Positions 6,939 to 14,223 of a stretch of 14,223 bases of DNA are shown here, one piece after another. Location of the stretch: assembly GCA_038230275.1 (NCBI GenBank), contig JBBRNO010000163.1, positions 1 to 14,223 of the forward strand, in the 5' to 3' direction. The number at the start of each line of letters is the position of its first letter. Within the stretch, counting starts at the first letter, position 1. The notes under the pieces were generated by a model. The model saw nothing but the letters and a program-made list of their open reading frames with translations, searched no databases and had not been told where the DNA came from. Source of the stretch: JANXXV01 sp038230275 (GTDB taxonomy: Bacteria > Acidobacteriota > Terriglobia > Bryobacterales > Bryobacteraceae). A program made the position numbers and the translations under genes.

Positions 6939-9371
6939 TTACATCTTTGACGCAACAAGTGCATCCGCCAGTGTCTGACGCCAGCGCGATTTGCCTATTG
7001 GCCCAGTGCCGATAGCCTGCTCCAGCAAGAGCCGTGCCTCGTTCTTCCGTCCGGCTTCCAACAGGCAGACGCCCTCCGCGCCCAAGCGGTTTGCGCGCCA
7101 CGCCGGGGAAAGTTGGCCGCCAGATAAGCGATCCGCTCTGGCCGCGAGTTCCGGAACCGGGCCGCATTGACGGGCCAGCGCGTGGGTCATCATCGCATCG
7201 ATGACAATAGTCCAGCGGACCGGACCCAGCGTGGCGGCCCGCTCCTCCGCTTCCGCCAGAACTTCCTGGGCCACGCGGACGCCCTGTTCGGCATCGCCGG
7301 CGGCAACCAGGCGGGATGCCCACATGCCGCGGAGCCTCAATTCATCCAGCGGACTAGCGCTGCCCTTGAGCAGTGGCACCGCCTCACGCATCGCCTGTTC
7401 GGAGGCGGAGTAATTCCCGAGTTGCGCCTCCAGGGACGACAAGGCGCGGAGCAAACTGATTCGCGCCGCTGTCAAATCGGGGTCGGGCCGCGCCAGGGCC
7501 AACCCTTCGTTCAGCACGGTGCGGGCCTGGTCCGTCTTCTGATTGCTCATCAGCGCCATGCCGTAGTTCATTAGGAAAAACGCTTTCATGATGCGCGGCG
7601 GAATCTCTGTCTCAAAGGTGTTGTCGGGCACCAGCCGCATGGCTACGGCTCCCCGTTCCAGCAAGCGCAATTGCAACGCTGCGTCTTTTTCGCAAGTGCC
7701 GGCCACCATGCCGCGGGCAGTCATATAGCTTGCCAGGTCGGCGGGTGGAACGGCGCGCTCGTTCTGCTGCAGCACCTGATCGGCCTCATTCGCCAGGGCG
7801 ATGGCTTCCGGGCAGCGGCCTACTTCCGCTCGATTTTGGAACAGTCCATTCAGCGTGCGCAGCCGCGACAACGGATCGCCGGACGCGCGCGCCTTGGCCA
7901 CACCTTCTTCCTGCAGCCGGATTCCCTCCTGCGGCTTGCCGCTGTAGTAGAGAAAATTGCCGAAACCACTGAGAAGCTCACCGGCCAGAGCAGGTTCCGC
8001 GGTCAGCGTCCGCTGGACTCGCTCCTCGGCCCGCTCAATCATATCGAGGACGGTGCGGTCCTGTTTACCTCCGGCAACGGGATTGGAGCTCTGAATCATC
8101 CATCCAAGAATCTGTCCCACGGCCTGTGCCCGTTGCGCGGATTTCAAGGCGCGCGATTGTTGCCACCAAGCATAGCCTGAAGCGCTCAGGATGCCTGCCA
8201 ACAGTAGCGCCGTCACCGCGACACTGCCCCGGTTCCGGGCCGCATATTTTTTGAGCCGGTAAGTTCTGGTCTGGCGTTGCGCCAGCACTGGCCGCAGGTT
8301 TAGATATCGTTCCAAGTCTTCCGAAAGGGCAGCGACGCTTTCATAACGTTGGGATGGTTCCGCGGCGATTGCCTTCGAGACAATCACTTCCAGATCGCCG
8401 CGCAACGTGTGGCGCAGGCGGTCGACGCTGAGGCCGCGCGCCGTGGCCGCGTCCAAGGTAACGCTGTTGGCCATGGTGCGTGTCTGCGTTTTTCCCGCCG
8501 CGCGTTCCGCGACCGCCATCAGCGAAGCACGCGCGCCGAAGGGCCATGAGCCGGCGAGCACTTCATACAGAACCAGGCCCAGACTATAGACGTCGCAGGA
8601 AGTAGAGACGGGTTCGCCGCGCAACTGTTCCGGACTGGCGTAAATCGGAGTCAACTGGCGGGTTGTGGTGAGTGAGCCAAAAGGTTCCAACAATTTCGCC
8701 GTTCCAAAATCCAAAAGCTTGGCGCGCCCGCCGGTGGTCACCAACAGGTTGGAAGGCTTCAGGTCCAGGTGGACAATCAAGCTGCGATGCGCCGCCTGCA
8801 CCGCCGCGCATACTTGCAGCATCAACTGCACGCGCGCACGGACGTCGAGGCGGTTCTGATCGCAGTATTGGTCGATCATCAGACCTTCCACCGCTTCCAT
8901 CACCAGGTAGGGCCGTTGGTCCTGGGTGACGCCGACGTCAAGGATACGCGCAATTCCAGGATGATCCAGCTTCGCCAGCAGGTTCTGCTCGCGCCGGAAG
9001 CGGAACGCGGATTCGGTTTCGCTAAGCGGCGTATGCAGCACCTTCACGGCTACCGTTTGCATCACGCCGGCGCGGTCAATTTCGGCAGCGTAGACCGTTC
9101 CGGTACCGCCTTGCCCCAGCAGAGACTTCACACGGTACGGACCAATCCATTCCGGCAGCGCCGCGTTATCCGTTTGGAATACCGGCGCCGGCGGGCGCGA
9201 TCGCTGTGCCTCCGCTTCATCTGTCAACGCGCGGAGCATGGCTAGCGTTTCCTGGCGGACGGATTCATCCGGCTCGCTATTGCGCAGGAACTCCTCGCGG
9301 GCGAGGGCGGACAATGGTTCGGCTTGTTCGCAGAGAGATTGTACTCGTTGCCAGCGCTCGTCCGGGGTCAT
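6939..9371 (-). CDS. Membrane-anchored Ser/Thr protein kinase with TPR-like C-terminus
   Basis: The product is 810 residues. The kinase domain spans about 77-355: glycine loop GQGGTGTVY (86-94), Lys110 in VAVK, catalytic loop HLDLKPSN (201-208), DFG (221-223) and SPE (246-248). HLD replaces HRD, so the kinase lacks the Arg that binds the phosphorylated activation loop; the Asp is kept and activity is likely. One membrane helix lies near 383-403 (GSVAVTALLLAGILSASGYA). The remaining 400 residues are helical repeats of TPR type (e.g. GKPQEGIRLQEEGVAKARASG), placed outside the membrane if the kinase is cytoplasmic. The N-terminal 70 residues resemble a short helical segment common in this family. 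Its ATG overlaps the stop of the sigma-factor gene (ATGA, 9368-9371), so the two are translationally coupled. Partner phosphorylation is not shown by the sequence. Confidence 0.92.
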   Translation of the reverse strand: MTPDERWQRVQSLCEQAEPLSALAREEFLRNSEPDESVRQETLAMLRALTDEAEAQRSRPPAPVFQTDNAALPEWIGPYRVKSLLGQGGTGTVYAAEIDRAGVMQTVAVKVLHTPLSETESAFRFRREQNLLAKLDHPGIARILDVGVTQDQRPYLVMEAVEGLMIDQYCDQNRLDVRARVQLMLQVCAAVQAAHRSLIVHLDLKPSNLLVTTGGRAKLLDFGTAKLLEPFGSLTTTRQLTPIYASPEQLRGEPVSTSCDVYSLGLVLYEVLAGSWPFGARASLMAVAERAAGKTQTRTMANSVTLDAATARGLSVDRLRHTLRGDLEVIVSKAIAAEPSQRYESVAALSEDLERYLNLRPVLAQRQTRTYRLKKYAARNRGSVAVTALLLAGILSASGYAWWQQSRALKSAQRAQAVGQILGWMIQSSNPVAGGKQDRTVLDMIERAEERVQRTLTAEPALAGELLSGFGNFLYYSGKPQEGIRLQEEGVAKARASGDPLSRLRTLNGLFQNRAEVGRCPEAIALANEADQVLQQNERAVPPADLASYMTARGMVAGTCEKDAALQLRLLERGAVAMRLVPDNTFETEIPPRIMKAFFLMNYGMALMSNQKTDQARTVLNEGLALARPDPDLTAARISLLRALSSLEAQLGNYSASEQAMREAVPLLKGSASPLDELRLRGMWASRLVAAGDAEQGVRVAQEVLAEAEERAATLGPVRWTIVIDAMMTHALARQCGPVPELAARADRLSGGQLSPAWRANRLGAEGVCLLEAGRKNEARLLLEQAIGTGPIGKSRWRQTLADALVASKM

Positions 9372-9955
9372 ATGGTAGTTGGCGAAGAATTGGACGTAGT
9401 CGCGTCAGCCATTCGTTTGAAGAGCCAGGCACGCGCCATCCGGACCTTGCGGTCTACGTTCGATTTGGAAGTGCCTAACAGTTCGGCTGTCTCGTCCACT
9501 GTACATCCCAACAAAAAGCGCATTTCGAACATCCGAGCCTGTTCGGCGTCGAGTTGCTCCAGGCCGGTCAAGGCGCGGTCCAGATCGATGATCTCAGGCC
9601 CGGCGGCATTCACCCAGGAAAGCTCGTCGTGGAGCGGAACGGTTTCGGCGCCGCTGCCTCGTTTGTGGGCCTTGGCGGTGCGCGCGTGATCGATCAGCGC
9701 CAGCCGCATCAGCTTCCCTGCCAGCGCGTAGAAGTGACGCCGGTTCTCGAACTTCGCCTCGCGCCGTGCCATCAGCTTGAGGAACAACTCATTCACCAGG
9801 GACGTGGCTTGCAGGGTATGGCCGGGCCGCTCACGGCGCAAATGAGAGGCGGCCAAGTCGCGCAATTGCGGATAGACCAGCGGGGCCAATCGGTCTAGTG
9901 CTGTTCGATCACCGCGGCCCCAGTCGTCAAGCAGGGTCGTGATGTCGTTGTCCAT
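9368..9955 (-). CDS. ECF-type RNA polymerase sigma factor, TIGR02999-like
   Basis: The 195-residue product has region 2 near residues 10-90 (LVYPQLRDLAASHLRRERPGH, then TLQATSLVNELFLKLM, RRHFYALAGKLMRLALIDHAR) and region 4 near 130-182 (LDAEQARMFEMRFLLGCTVD followed by ETAELLGTSKSNVDRKVRMAR). The HTLQ-TSLVNE motif and length fit the acidobacterial and planctomycete TIGR02999 group, which often lies beside a Ser/Thr kinase. No anti-sigma factor with a zinc motif is next to it; kinase control is the usual proposal for this group and is inferred here. It begins 12 nt after the stop of the small secreted-protein gene and has no clear Shine-Dalgarno, so re-initiation from the upstream gene is likely. 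Confidence 0.92.
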   Translation of the reverse strand: MDNDITTLLDDWGRGDRTALDRLAPLVYPQLRDLAASHLRRERPGHTLQATSLVNELFLKLMARREAKFENRRHFYALAGKLMRLALIDHARTAKAHKRGSGAETVPLHDELSWVNAAGPEIIDLDRALTGLEQLDAEQARMFEMRFLLGCTVDETAELLGTSKSNVDRKVRMARAWLFKRMADATTSNSSPTTI

Positions 9956-9967
9956 GCCGGGGAATGT

Positions 9968-10384
9968 TTAATAGAGCCGCTTCAGGCGAAAAGTTTGCTT
10001 GTCGTTCGTCTTCGTTACAAAAGTTCCACCGTTGCCTGCGGTGGTGGCGCCGTCGCGGTCGCGCGTCAACTCCAGCGCGCCGTTTTTCAGACTGCCGGTG
10101 AAACGGAGCCTTGTCGTATTGATCTCGTTTCCATTCTGCTGCGCCGTCGCCACGACGATAAACGTGATCAAATCGCCGGAAACCCGCGCTTCCGAGATGG
10201 GACTGCTTTGATAGTCGCCGTAGAGCTTGCCCGTCAGCGTGGTCCCGTTTTGCGCCATCTTGAACGCAACATCCTGCAGTGCACCCTCGCGACCGGTTGG
10301 GATTTGACCCACCCAGATTCCGTTAAAGTCCGCAGCTGCAAGTGCAAGGCACCCGAACAGTCCGCAGATAAGAAGTCTACTCAT
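9968..10384 (-). CDS. Small secreted protein of unknown function
   Basis: The 138-residue product has a signal peptide (MSRLLICGLFGCLALAAA) followed by DFNGIWVGQIPTGREGALQD. Alternating strands such as TTLTGKLYGDYQSSP, VSGDLITFIVV and TRLRFTGSLKNGALELTRDR follow, and it closes with TFRLKRLY. The W-x-G start and repeated hairpins suggest a small lipocalin-like beta barrel. Similar small proteins are familiar from acidobacteria but have no named function that I know of. AGAGGTGA lies directly before the ATG at 10384, 9 nt after the DUF1552 stop. Confidence 0.85.
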   Translation of the reverse strand: MSRLLICGLFGCLALAAADFNGIWVGQIPTGREGALQDVAFKMAQNGTTLTGKLYGDYQSSPISEARVSGDLITFIVVATAQQNGNEINTTRLRFTGSLKNGALELTRDRDGATTAGNGGTFVTKTNDKQTFRLKRLY

Positions 10385-10393
10385 CGCTCACCT

Positions 10394-11743
10394 CTACGAA
10401 TGGAGTAATCCGGCCAAGGGACCGGTGCTGTCGCCAAACCGTTCCACCGGCGCGCCAAACGCATCCAGCATGGAAACATACAGGTTTGCCGCCGGATGAT
10501 CTTCAGGGAATACCAGGTGCCGGCCGCTATCGATCCGCCCGCCGCCACGTCCGCCCAGAACCAGCGGCAGCTTGTGCGGATTGTGCGAATTCCCGTCACT
10601 CAGAGCGGAAGCGAACAGCACCATGGAATTATCCAGCACGGTGGAATCGCCTTCTTTCATGCCCTTCAGTTTGCGTAAAAGATAAGCGTATTGTTCAATG
10701 TGCCAGCGGTTGATCAATTGATACTGCCGCAATTTGTCTTCGTCTTTTTGATGGTGCGAAACATCGTGATGCCCCGCGCTGACGCCTTCCAAAAACCGGA
10801 AACTCACGTTGCTGACGGCGTTGCCGAACATAAACGTGGAAACGCGGGTGGTATCACTCTGAAAAGCGGTGGCGATCATGTCCATCATCAGACGAACGTG
10901 CGCCTGGTGGCCTTCCGGACGGTCCGTGGGCATCGCTTTCGGATCGATGGGAACACGGGCCTTCCACGCGGTCCGCGCGACGCTGGTGGATCGTTGCACC
11001 CGTTCTTCCAGCGAGCGCATGGTGGAGAGATATTCATCCAGCCGGATGCGATCTTCCGCACCCACCTGGCCCCGCAGCCGTTTAGCATCGCCCAGCACAC
11101 GGTCCAGCAGCAGCGTGTCCATCTTGGCGGCGTTGCCCTGCGGAACCGACGATGCGCGGTAAAGACGTTCGTAGACCGACCGCGGATTGATCTCTCTGGC
11201 CAGCGGCGTGGTCGCATTGCTCCAGGCGATGTGCGAACCATAGACACGCGTATATCCCACCACCGCGTCTACGCCAATTGCCACCGGCGTAACGCCAAGT
11301 TCCAGGGAGGGCAGGGGAGTCTGGTCCGCCACCCGCTGGGCCGCCACTTGGTCCATGGAAACGCCGTTGCCGATGTCCGCACCTGGCGTCTTCTTAATGG
11401 TAGTGCAGGTGATAATAGCCGCTTCTTTGACGTAGTGCCCGTCGCCACCCTTCGATGCTTCATTCCATAAATTGCTGATGACCGTTACGTCATCCTTCAG
11501 GTCTTGCAACGGCGCCAGCGTCGGAGACAGTTTGTAATCGCGGCCCGTGCCTTCCGGCACCCAGGCGTTGACGTTCACGCCATTGGGCATATAGAGGACC
11601 GCCATGCGCACAGGGCTCTTTGGCAGCTCCGACGAAGCCAGCGCGGAGGAGGGAACCATCGCTTCCAGCCACGGAAGACCCAGGCCGATGCCGGCGCCGC
11701 GAAGCAAGGTCCGCCGGGATATAGAATTCCGGAATGTACTCAC
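10394..11743 (-). CDS. Tat-exported DUF1552 protein
   Basis: The 449-residue product has a twin-arginine signal (SRRTLLRGAGIGLGLPWLEA, from residue 9). The family motif GHHDVSHHQ lies at 324-332, and a later SDGNSHNPHKLPLVLGG resembles the metal-site region of DUF1501-like, alkaline-phosphatase-fold relatives. Tat export implies it folds, probably with a cofactor or metal, before crossing the membrane. The GTG start shares four bases (GTGA, 11740-11743) with the stop of the cytochrome gene, and a strong AAGGAGG (11754-11760) lies in the end of that gene. DUF1552 and DUF1592-type genes occur as neighbours widely in acidobacteria and planctomycetes; their joint reaction is unknown. Confidence 0.93.
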   Translation of the reverse strand: MSTFRNSISRRTLLRGAGIGLGLPWLEAMVPSSALASSELPKSPVRMAVLYMPNGVNVNAWVPEGTGRDYKLSPTLAPLQDLKDDVTVISNLWNEASKGGDGHYVKEAAIITCTTIKKTPGADIGNGVSMDQVAAQRVADQTPLPSLELGVTPVAIGVDAVVGYTRVYGSHIAWSNATTPLAREINPRSVYERLYRASSVPQGNAAKMDTLLLDRVLGDAKRLRGQVGAEDRIRLDEYLSTMRSLEERVQRSTSVARTAWKARVPIDPKAMPTDRPEGHQAHVRLMMDMIATAFQSDTTRVSTFMFGNAVSNVSFRFLEGVSAGHHDVSHHQKDEDKLRQYQLINRWHIEQYAYLLRKLKGMKEGDSTVLDNSMVLFASALSDGNSHNPHKLPLVLGGRGGGRIDSGRHLVFPEDHPAANLYVSMLDAFGAPVERFGDSTGPLAGLLHS

Positions 11744-13647
11744 GGCTTGTGTTCCTCCTTGGTGCTGCGCTGCATACCCGCCTGATATTGGAACGGCATG
11801 CTCTTCACAATCGCCTGGATCAGCGTTTGCGCCTTATAATCATTCTCTCTCAATTCAGCCACAATGGCATCCACGGTGCAGGAATCCTTCAACGTCAGTC
11901 CGCGTCCCAGCGCGTAGCCCAGCATTTTACTGGTGAAATTGCGAATGAACAGATCTTTTCGTTCCAGTAACGCGGCCTTCAACTGGTCGGGTCCCTGGAT
12001 CTTCGTTCCGTCCGTCAATTCCCCCGAACTATCCACCGGCTTGCCCGCGTCTTCCTCTCTCCAGCGCCCAATCGCATCGTAGTTTTCCAGGGCGAAACCG
12101 AGCGGATCGATGCGGCTATGGCAGCTGGCGCAAACCGGATTGGCCCGATGTTGGGTCAACCGTTCGCGCACGGATTTTGGCGTCGCGCCGTCTTTGGATT
12201 CTTCCAATGCCGGCACGTTTGGCGGGGGAGGGGGAGGCGGTGTGCCCAGAATGGAATCCAGAATCCAGGCGCCGCGCAACACTGGACTGGTGCGGTACGG
12301 GTATGACGAAACCATCAGCACTGCCGGCATTCCCAGTAGACCTCCGCGATGCGAGCCTTCCGGAAGTTCTACCCACTGCGGCTGCTTGGCGGCGCCTTTG
12401 TTCAGCGGCAGCGTGACGTTGAAATGTTTCGCCAGCGTGCTGGTGCCAATGGTGTATTTGGAATCCAGCAGGTTCAACAACGACATGTTTCGCAGGAAGA
12501 TCTCGCGCAGGAAAAGCGTCGGCTGCAACCGGATGTCCGAACGTAGCTCTTCATCGGCCGCATAGGTGGGGAATAGTTTCGCGTCTGGGATTTTATCGAT
12601 GCCTAGTTCGCGCACGTGAAGCCACTGCTCTACGAAGCGCTGGGTGAAGTTATGCGAACGATCGTTGCGAAGCATGCGCCGCACCAATTCACTCATCACT
12701 TCAGGGTCGTGCAGCTTGCCTGCGGCGGCTACGTCGAATAGCAATTCGTCCGGCATGCTGCCCCAAAGAAAATACGAAAGCCTGGATGCCAGGGCGAACT
12801 GCTCCACGGGCCGCGGATCGGGGCTGCGGTTAGGCGCCTCCGAACGGAACAGGAACAGCGGCGAAACCAGTGCGGCTCGAAGCGAGAAGAAGATCGCTTC
12901 TTCAAACGGCTCGCCTTGTTTGCGGGCGGCCTGGAACAATTCCAGATAAGGCGCCACATCGGCGTCGGCTACGGGGCGGCGAAACGCGCGCGGCAGAAAA
13001 GTCTTCAGGATTTCCCGCGCAGCCTGTTCGGGCGTTACTCCCGGCCCGGGTTTCGCTACGAGAATCTTCACCCGCGATTTATATTCCTTCTGGGCGAAGT
13101 CCATGGCGAAGCGCGACAGGTCCATGTATTTCTCCGAATGCAGGGGAGACAGGAAGAGGGTTTCGGCCGCATTGTCGAAGCCTTCGCCGCCCGCTCCGTC
13201 GGCGGGAAGAGGATGGCCGATGTCCATGTGAATGTCGAGAAGATCGCGGACGGTAGCGGTGTATTCGTCTCGATTCAGCCGCCGGATGGGGAAGGCCCCG
13301 GTGGTGATGCCGCCGGCGCAGGCCTCGGCCCGCAAGGTTGTGGTGACCCATTGGGTGAACTGCTCGCGATGATCCAGATCGGGAGCTGGTGCCCCTTTCG
13401 GGGGCATCTCGCCGTTCTTCACCCGGAGGTTCAGCGAACTCCATTTCTGTTGATCCCCTTGCAGGCTCGCCGGCGCGCTGACACGCTCCAGGCGAAACCC
13501 GCCCGCTGCGGATTTCCCATGGCAATTCTGGCAGTACGTTTTCAGAAACGCTTGGGAATCGTCAAAGGAATAGTTCTTCGGCTGAGCGCTAAGAACGGCG
13601 GAGAATGCCGCGAGAATGGTCAATAGCCAAAGGCATTGCGACCTCAT
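11740..13647 (-). CDS. Exported di-haem-type cytochrome with DUF1587/1595/1592/1588/1585
   Basis: The 635-residue product has a signal peptide (MRSQCLWLLTILAAFSAVLSA) and then a cytochrome c-like domain with CQNCH at 39-43 and a MPPKG segment (81-85) that may supply the Met ligand. In order follow DUF1587 (about 118-183, FPIRRLNRDEYTATVRDLL), DUF1595 (204-265), DUF1592 (281-408, LASRLSYFLWGSMPDELL), DUF1588 (425-525, HRGGLLGMPAVLMVSSYPYR, with a poly-Pro stretch and a second haem motif CASCH at 506-510) and DUF1585 (556-628). This is the standard planctomycete/acidobacterial layout. Role in the envelope is probably electron transfer, with substrate unknown. GGTGG precedes the ATG at 13647. 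It is the first gene of a six-gene leftward operon. Confidence 0.93.
   Translation of the reverse strand: MRSQCLWLLTILAAFSAVLSAQPKNYSFDDSQAFLKTYCQNCHGKSAAGGFRLERVSAPASLQGDQQKWSSLNLRVKNGEMPPKGAPAPDLDHREQFTQWVTTTLRAEACAGGITTGAFPIRRLNRDEYTATVRDLLDIHMDIGHPLPADGAGGEGFDNAAETLFLSPLHSEKYMDLSRFAMDFAQKEYKSRVKILVAKPGPGVTPEQAAREILKTFLPRAFRRPVADADVAPYLELFQAARKQGEPFEEAIFFSLRAALVSPLFLFRSEAPNRSPDPRPVEQFALASRLSYFLWGSMPDELLFDVAAAGKLHDPEVMSELVRRMLRNDRSHNFTQRFVEQWLHVRELGIDKIPDAKLFPTYAADEELRSDIRLQPTLFLREIFLRNMSLLNLLDSKYTIGTSTLAKHFNVTLPLNKGAAKQPQWVELPEGSHRGGLLGMPAVLMVSSYPYRTSPVLRGAWILDSILGTPPPPPPPNVPALEESKDGATPKSVRERLTQHRANPVCASCHSRIDPLGFALENYDAIGRWREEDAGKPVDSSGELTDGTKIQGPDQLKAALLERKDLFIRNFTSKMLGYALGRGLTLKDSCTVDAIVAELRENDYKAQTLIQAIVKSMPFQYQAGMQRSTKEEHKP
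11754..11760 (-). promoter_or_regulatory. Ribosome-binding site of the DUF1552 gene inside the cytochrome gene
   Basis: AAGGAGG on the reverse strand lies 10 nt before the GTG start and within the last codons of the cytochrome gene. Together with the GTGA overlap it supports coupled translation and this GTG as the true start. Confidence 0.6.
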
Positions 13648-13884
13648 GATTCCACCCTCAGTTTATCATTGGACCGACCATGCACGCCCTCCGGCAACAT
13701 GGGATGCCGTGAGGCCCGTGGGAGAGTAATCGCCGGTTCGACAGGAAGAGCGAAAGCTACTTAGTGGCCGGGATTAGAATACTGCCGATACGATGTCTTC
13801 AGCGGCAAGATTCTGCGCGAGCTGGCGTTCCCTTGGATTGCACAGCGGCGATTGCCGAACTTTGCGCTGTGATAAAGTTGGGCT

Positions 13885-14223
13885 GTGTATCCGGTAGCCT
13901 GTTTGCTTTTCCTTAGCGTTTGGCTCTGTCCGGTCGCATTCGCGCAAGGGGAAACCGTTCCCCTTTTTGGAACCACTGTCGTGATTCCGTCCGGCCTGCA
14001 GGGTGCGATCTATCACATCAAGCACAACGCGGAGCGTCTGCCCGATTTTTCGAAGAAAAAGCCGGTGGCAGTCATCTACATTACTGCTCTGAACGTGCCA
14101 CCTCAGGATTTCCAAGCCGGATTCCCGGGAGTGACGAAGCGATTCGAATGGTTCGCCATCGACTACACTGGCCGGTTCTGGATCGAGAAACCGGGAGACT
14201 ACAAATTTCAACTGACTTCCGAC
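13885..14223 (+). CDS. Secreted PA14-like protein, C-terminus cut by right edge
   Basis: The plus strand is open from GTG 13885 to the last base, 113 codons. An in-frame TAA at 13873-13875 leaves this GTG as the first possible start. Residues 1-21 (VYPVACLLFLSVWLCPVAFA) are a signal peptide. The end of the visible part, RFEWFAIDYTGRFWIEKPGDYKFQLTSD, matches the PA14 pattern in which a tandem of beta strands runs W-x-G-x-F/Y, then G-x-Y-x-F-x-L-x-S-D. PA14 domains bind carbohydrates or sit in enzymes and adhesins. A TGTGATAAA sequence (13868-13876) resembling an extended -10 box ends 8 nt before the GTG, and there is no clear Shine-Dalgarno. The gene is divergent from the cytochrome operon. 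Confidence 0.75.
   Translation, partial: MYPVACLLFLSVWLCPVAFAQGETVPLFGTTVVIPSGLQGAIYHIKHNAERLPDFSKKKPVAVIYITALNVPPQDFQAGFPGVTKRFEWFAIDYTGRFWIEKPGDYKFQLTSD

Noticed and set aside
13724..13740. GGTTCGAC resembling a tRNA T-loop
   Set aside because: The flanking bases do not pair into a T stem and there is no acceptor stem.
13756..13872. Short open plus-strand stretch ending in WIAQRRLPNFAL
   Set aside because: No start codon with a ribosome-binding site and no recognised family; may be a gene remnant but cannot be supported.
13774..14211. 145-codon reverse frame at the right edge
   Set aside because: It is antisense to the signal peptide and PA14-like strands of the gene at 13885.

Overview
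The window looks like a chromosomal stretch from an acidobacterium, most likely of the Solibacter/Bryobacter type. This rests on gene content, not on a search: a DUF1592-type cytochrome next to a Tat-exported DUF1552 protein, a TIGR02999-like ECF sigma factor joined to a TPR-containing Ser/Thr kinase, an SLH-repeat exported protein, a PA14 protein, and GC-rich codon use.

Left part (1-2043). An exported protein with SLH-like repeats reads leftward from 841 and runs off the left edge. Back to back with it is a rightward alpha/beta hydrolase (930-2043), broken by an in-frame amber codon and one frameshift. Both sets of catalytic motifs can still be read across the lesions.

Middle (2098-5421). 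A leftward TROVE (Ro60/Rsr) protein has an eroded metal site in its vWA domain. Its upstream region (3565-3923) is non-coding and contains several inverted repeats, where a Y RNA could be sought. Next come a rightward TIGR02147-like HTH protein and a VOC-fold protein, coupled by a TAATG overlap. Beyond them are a doubtful small ORF (5009-5296) and a compact element of two large inverted repeats between 10-bp direct repeats (5297-5421).

Right part (5414-13647). Six leftward genes have gaps of at most 33 nt or overlaps of 4 nt, and probably form one operon. In order of transcription they are a multidomain c-type cytochrome (DUF1587/1595/1592/1588/1585), a DUF1552 Tat protein, a small secreted protein, an ECF sigma factor, a membrane-anchored TPR kinase, and a secreted protein whose frame is shifted in a seven-G tract. 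The arrangement ties two exported proteins that may act together in the envelope to a sigma/kinase signalling pair, but the functional link is inferred from layout only. At the right edge a divergent secreted PA14-like protein starts at 13885 and runs off the window.

Two genes (930-2043 and 5414-6905) carry apparent single-base lesions. They may be true decay, sequencing or assembly errors, or, for the G7 tract, slippage. Two important genes have only one end in the window (1-841 and 13885-14223).
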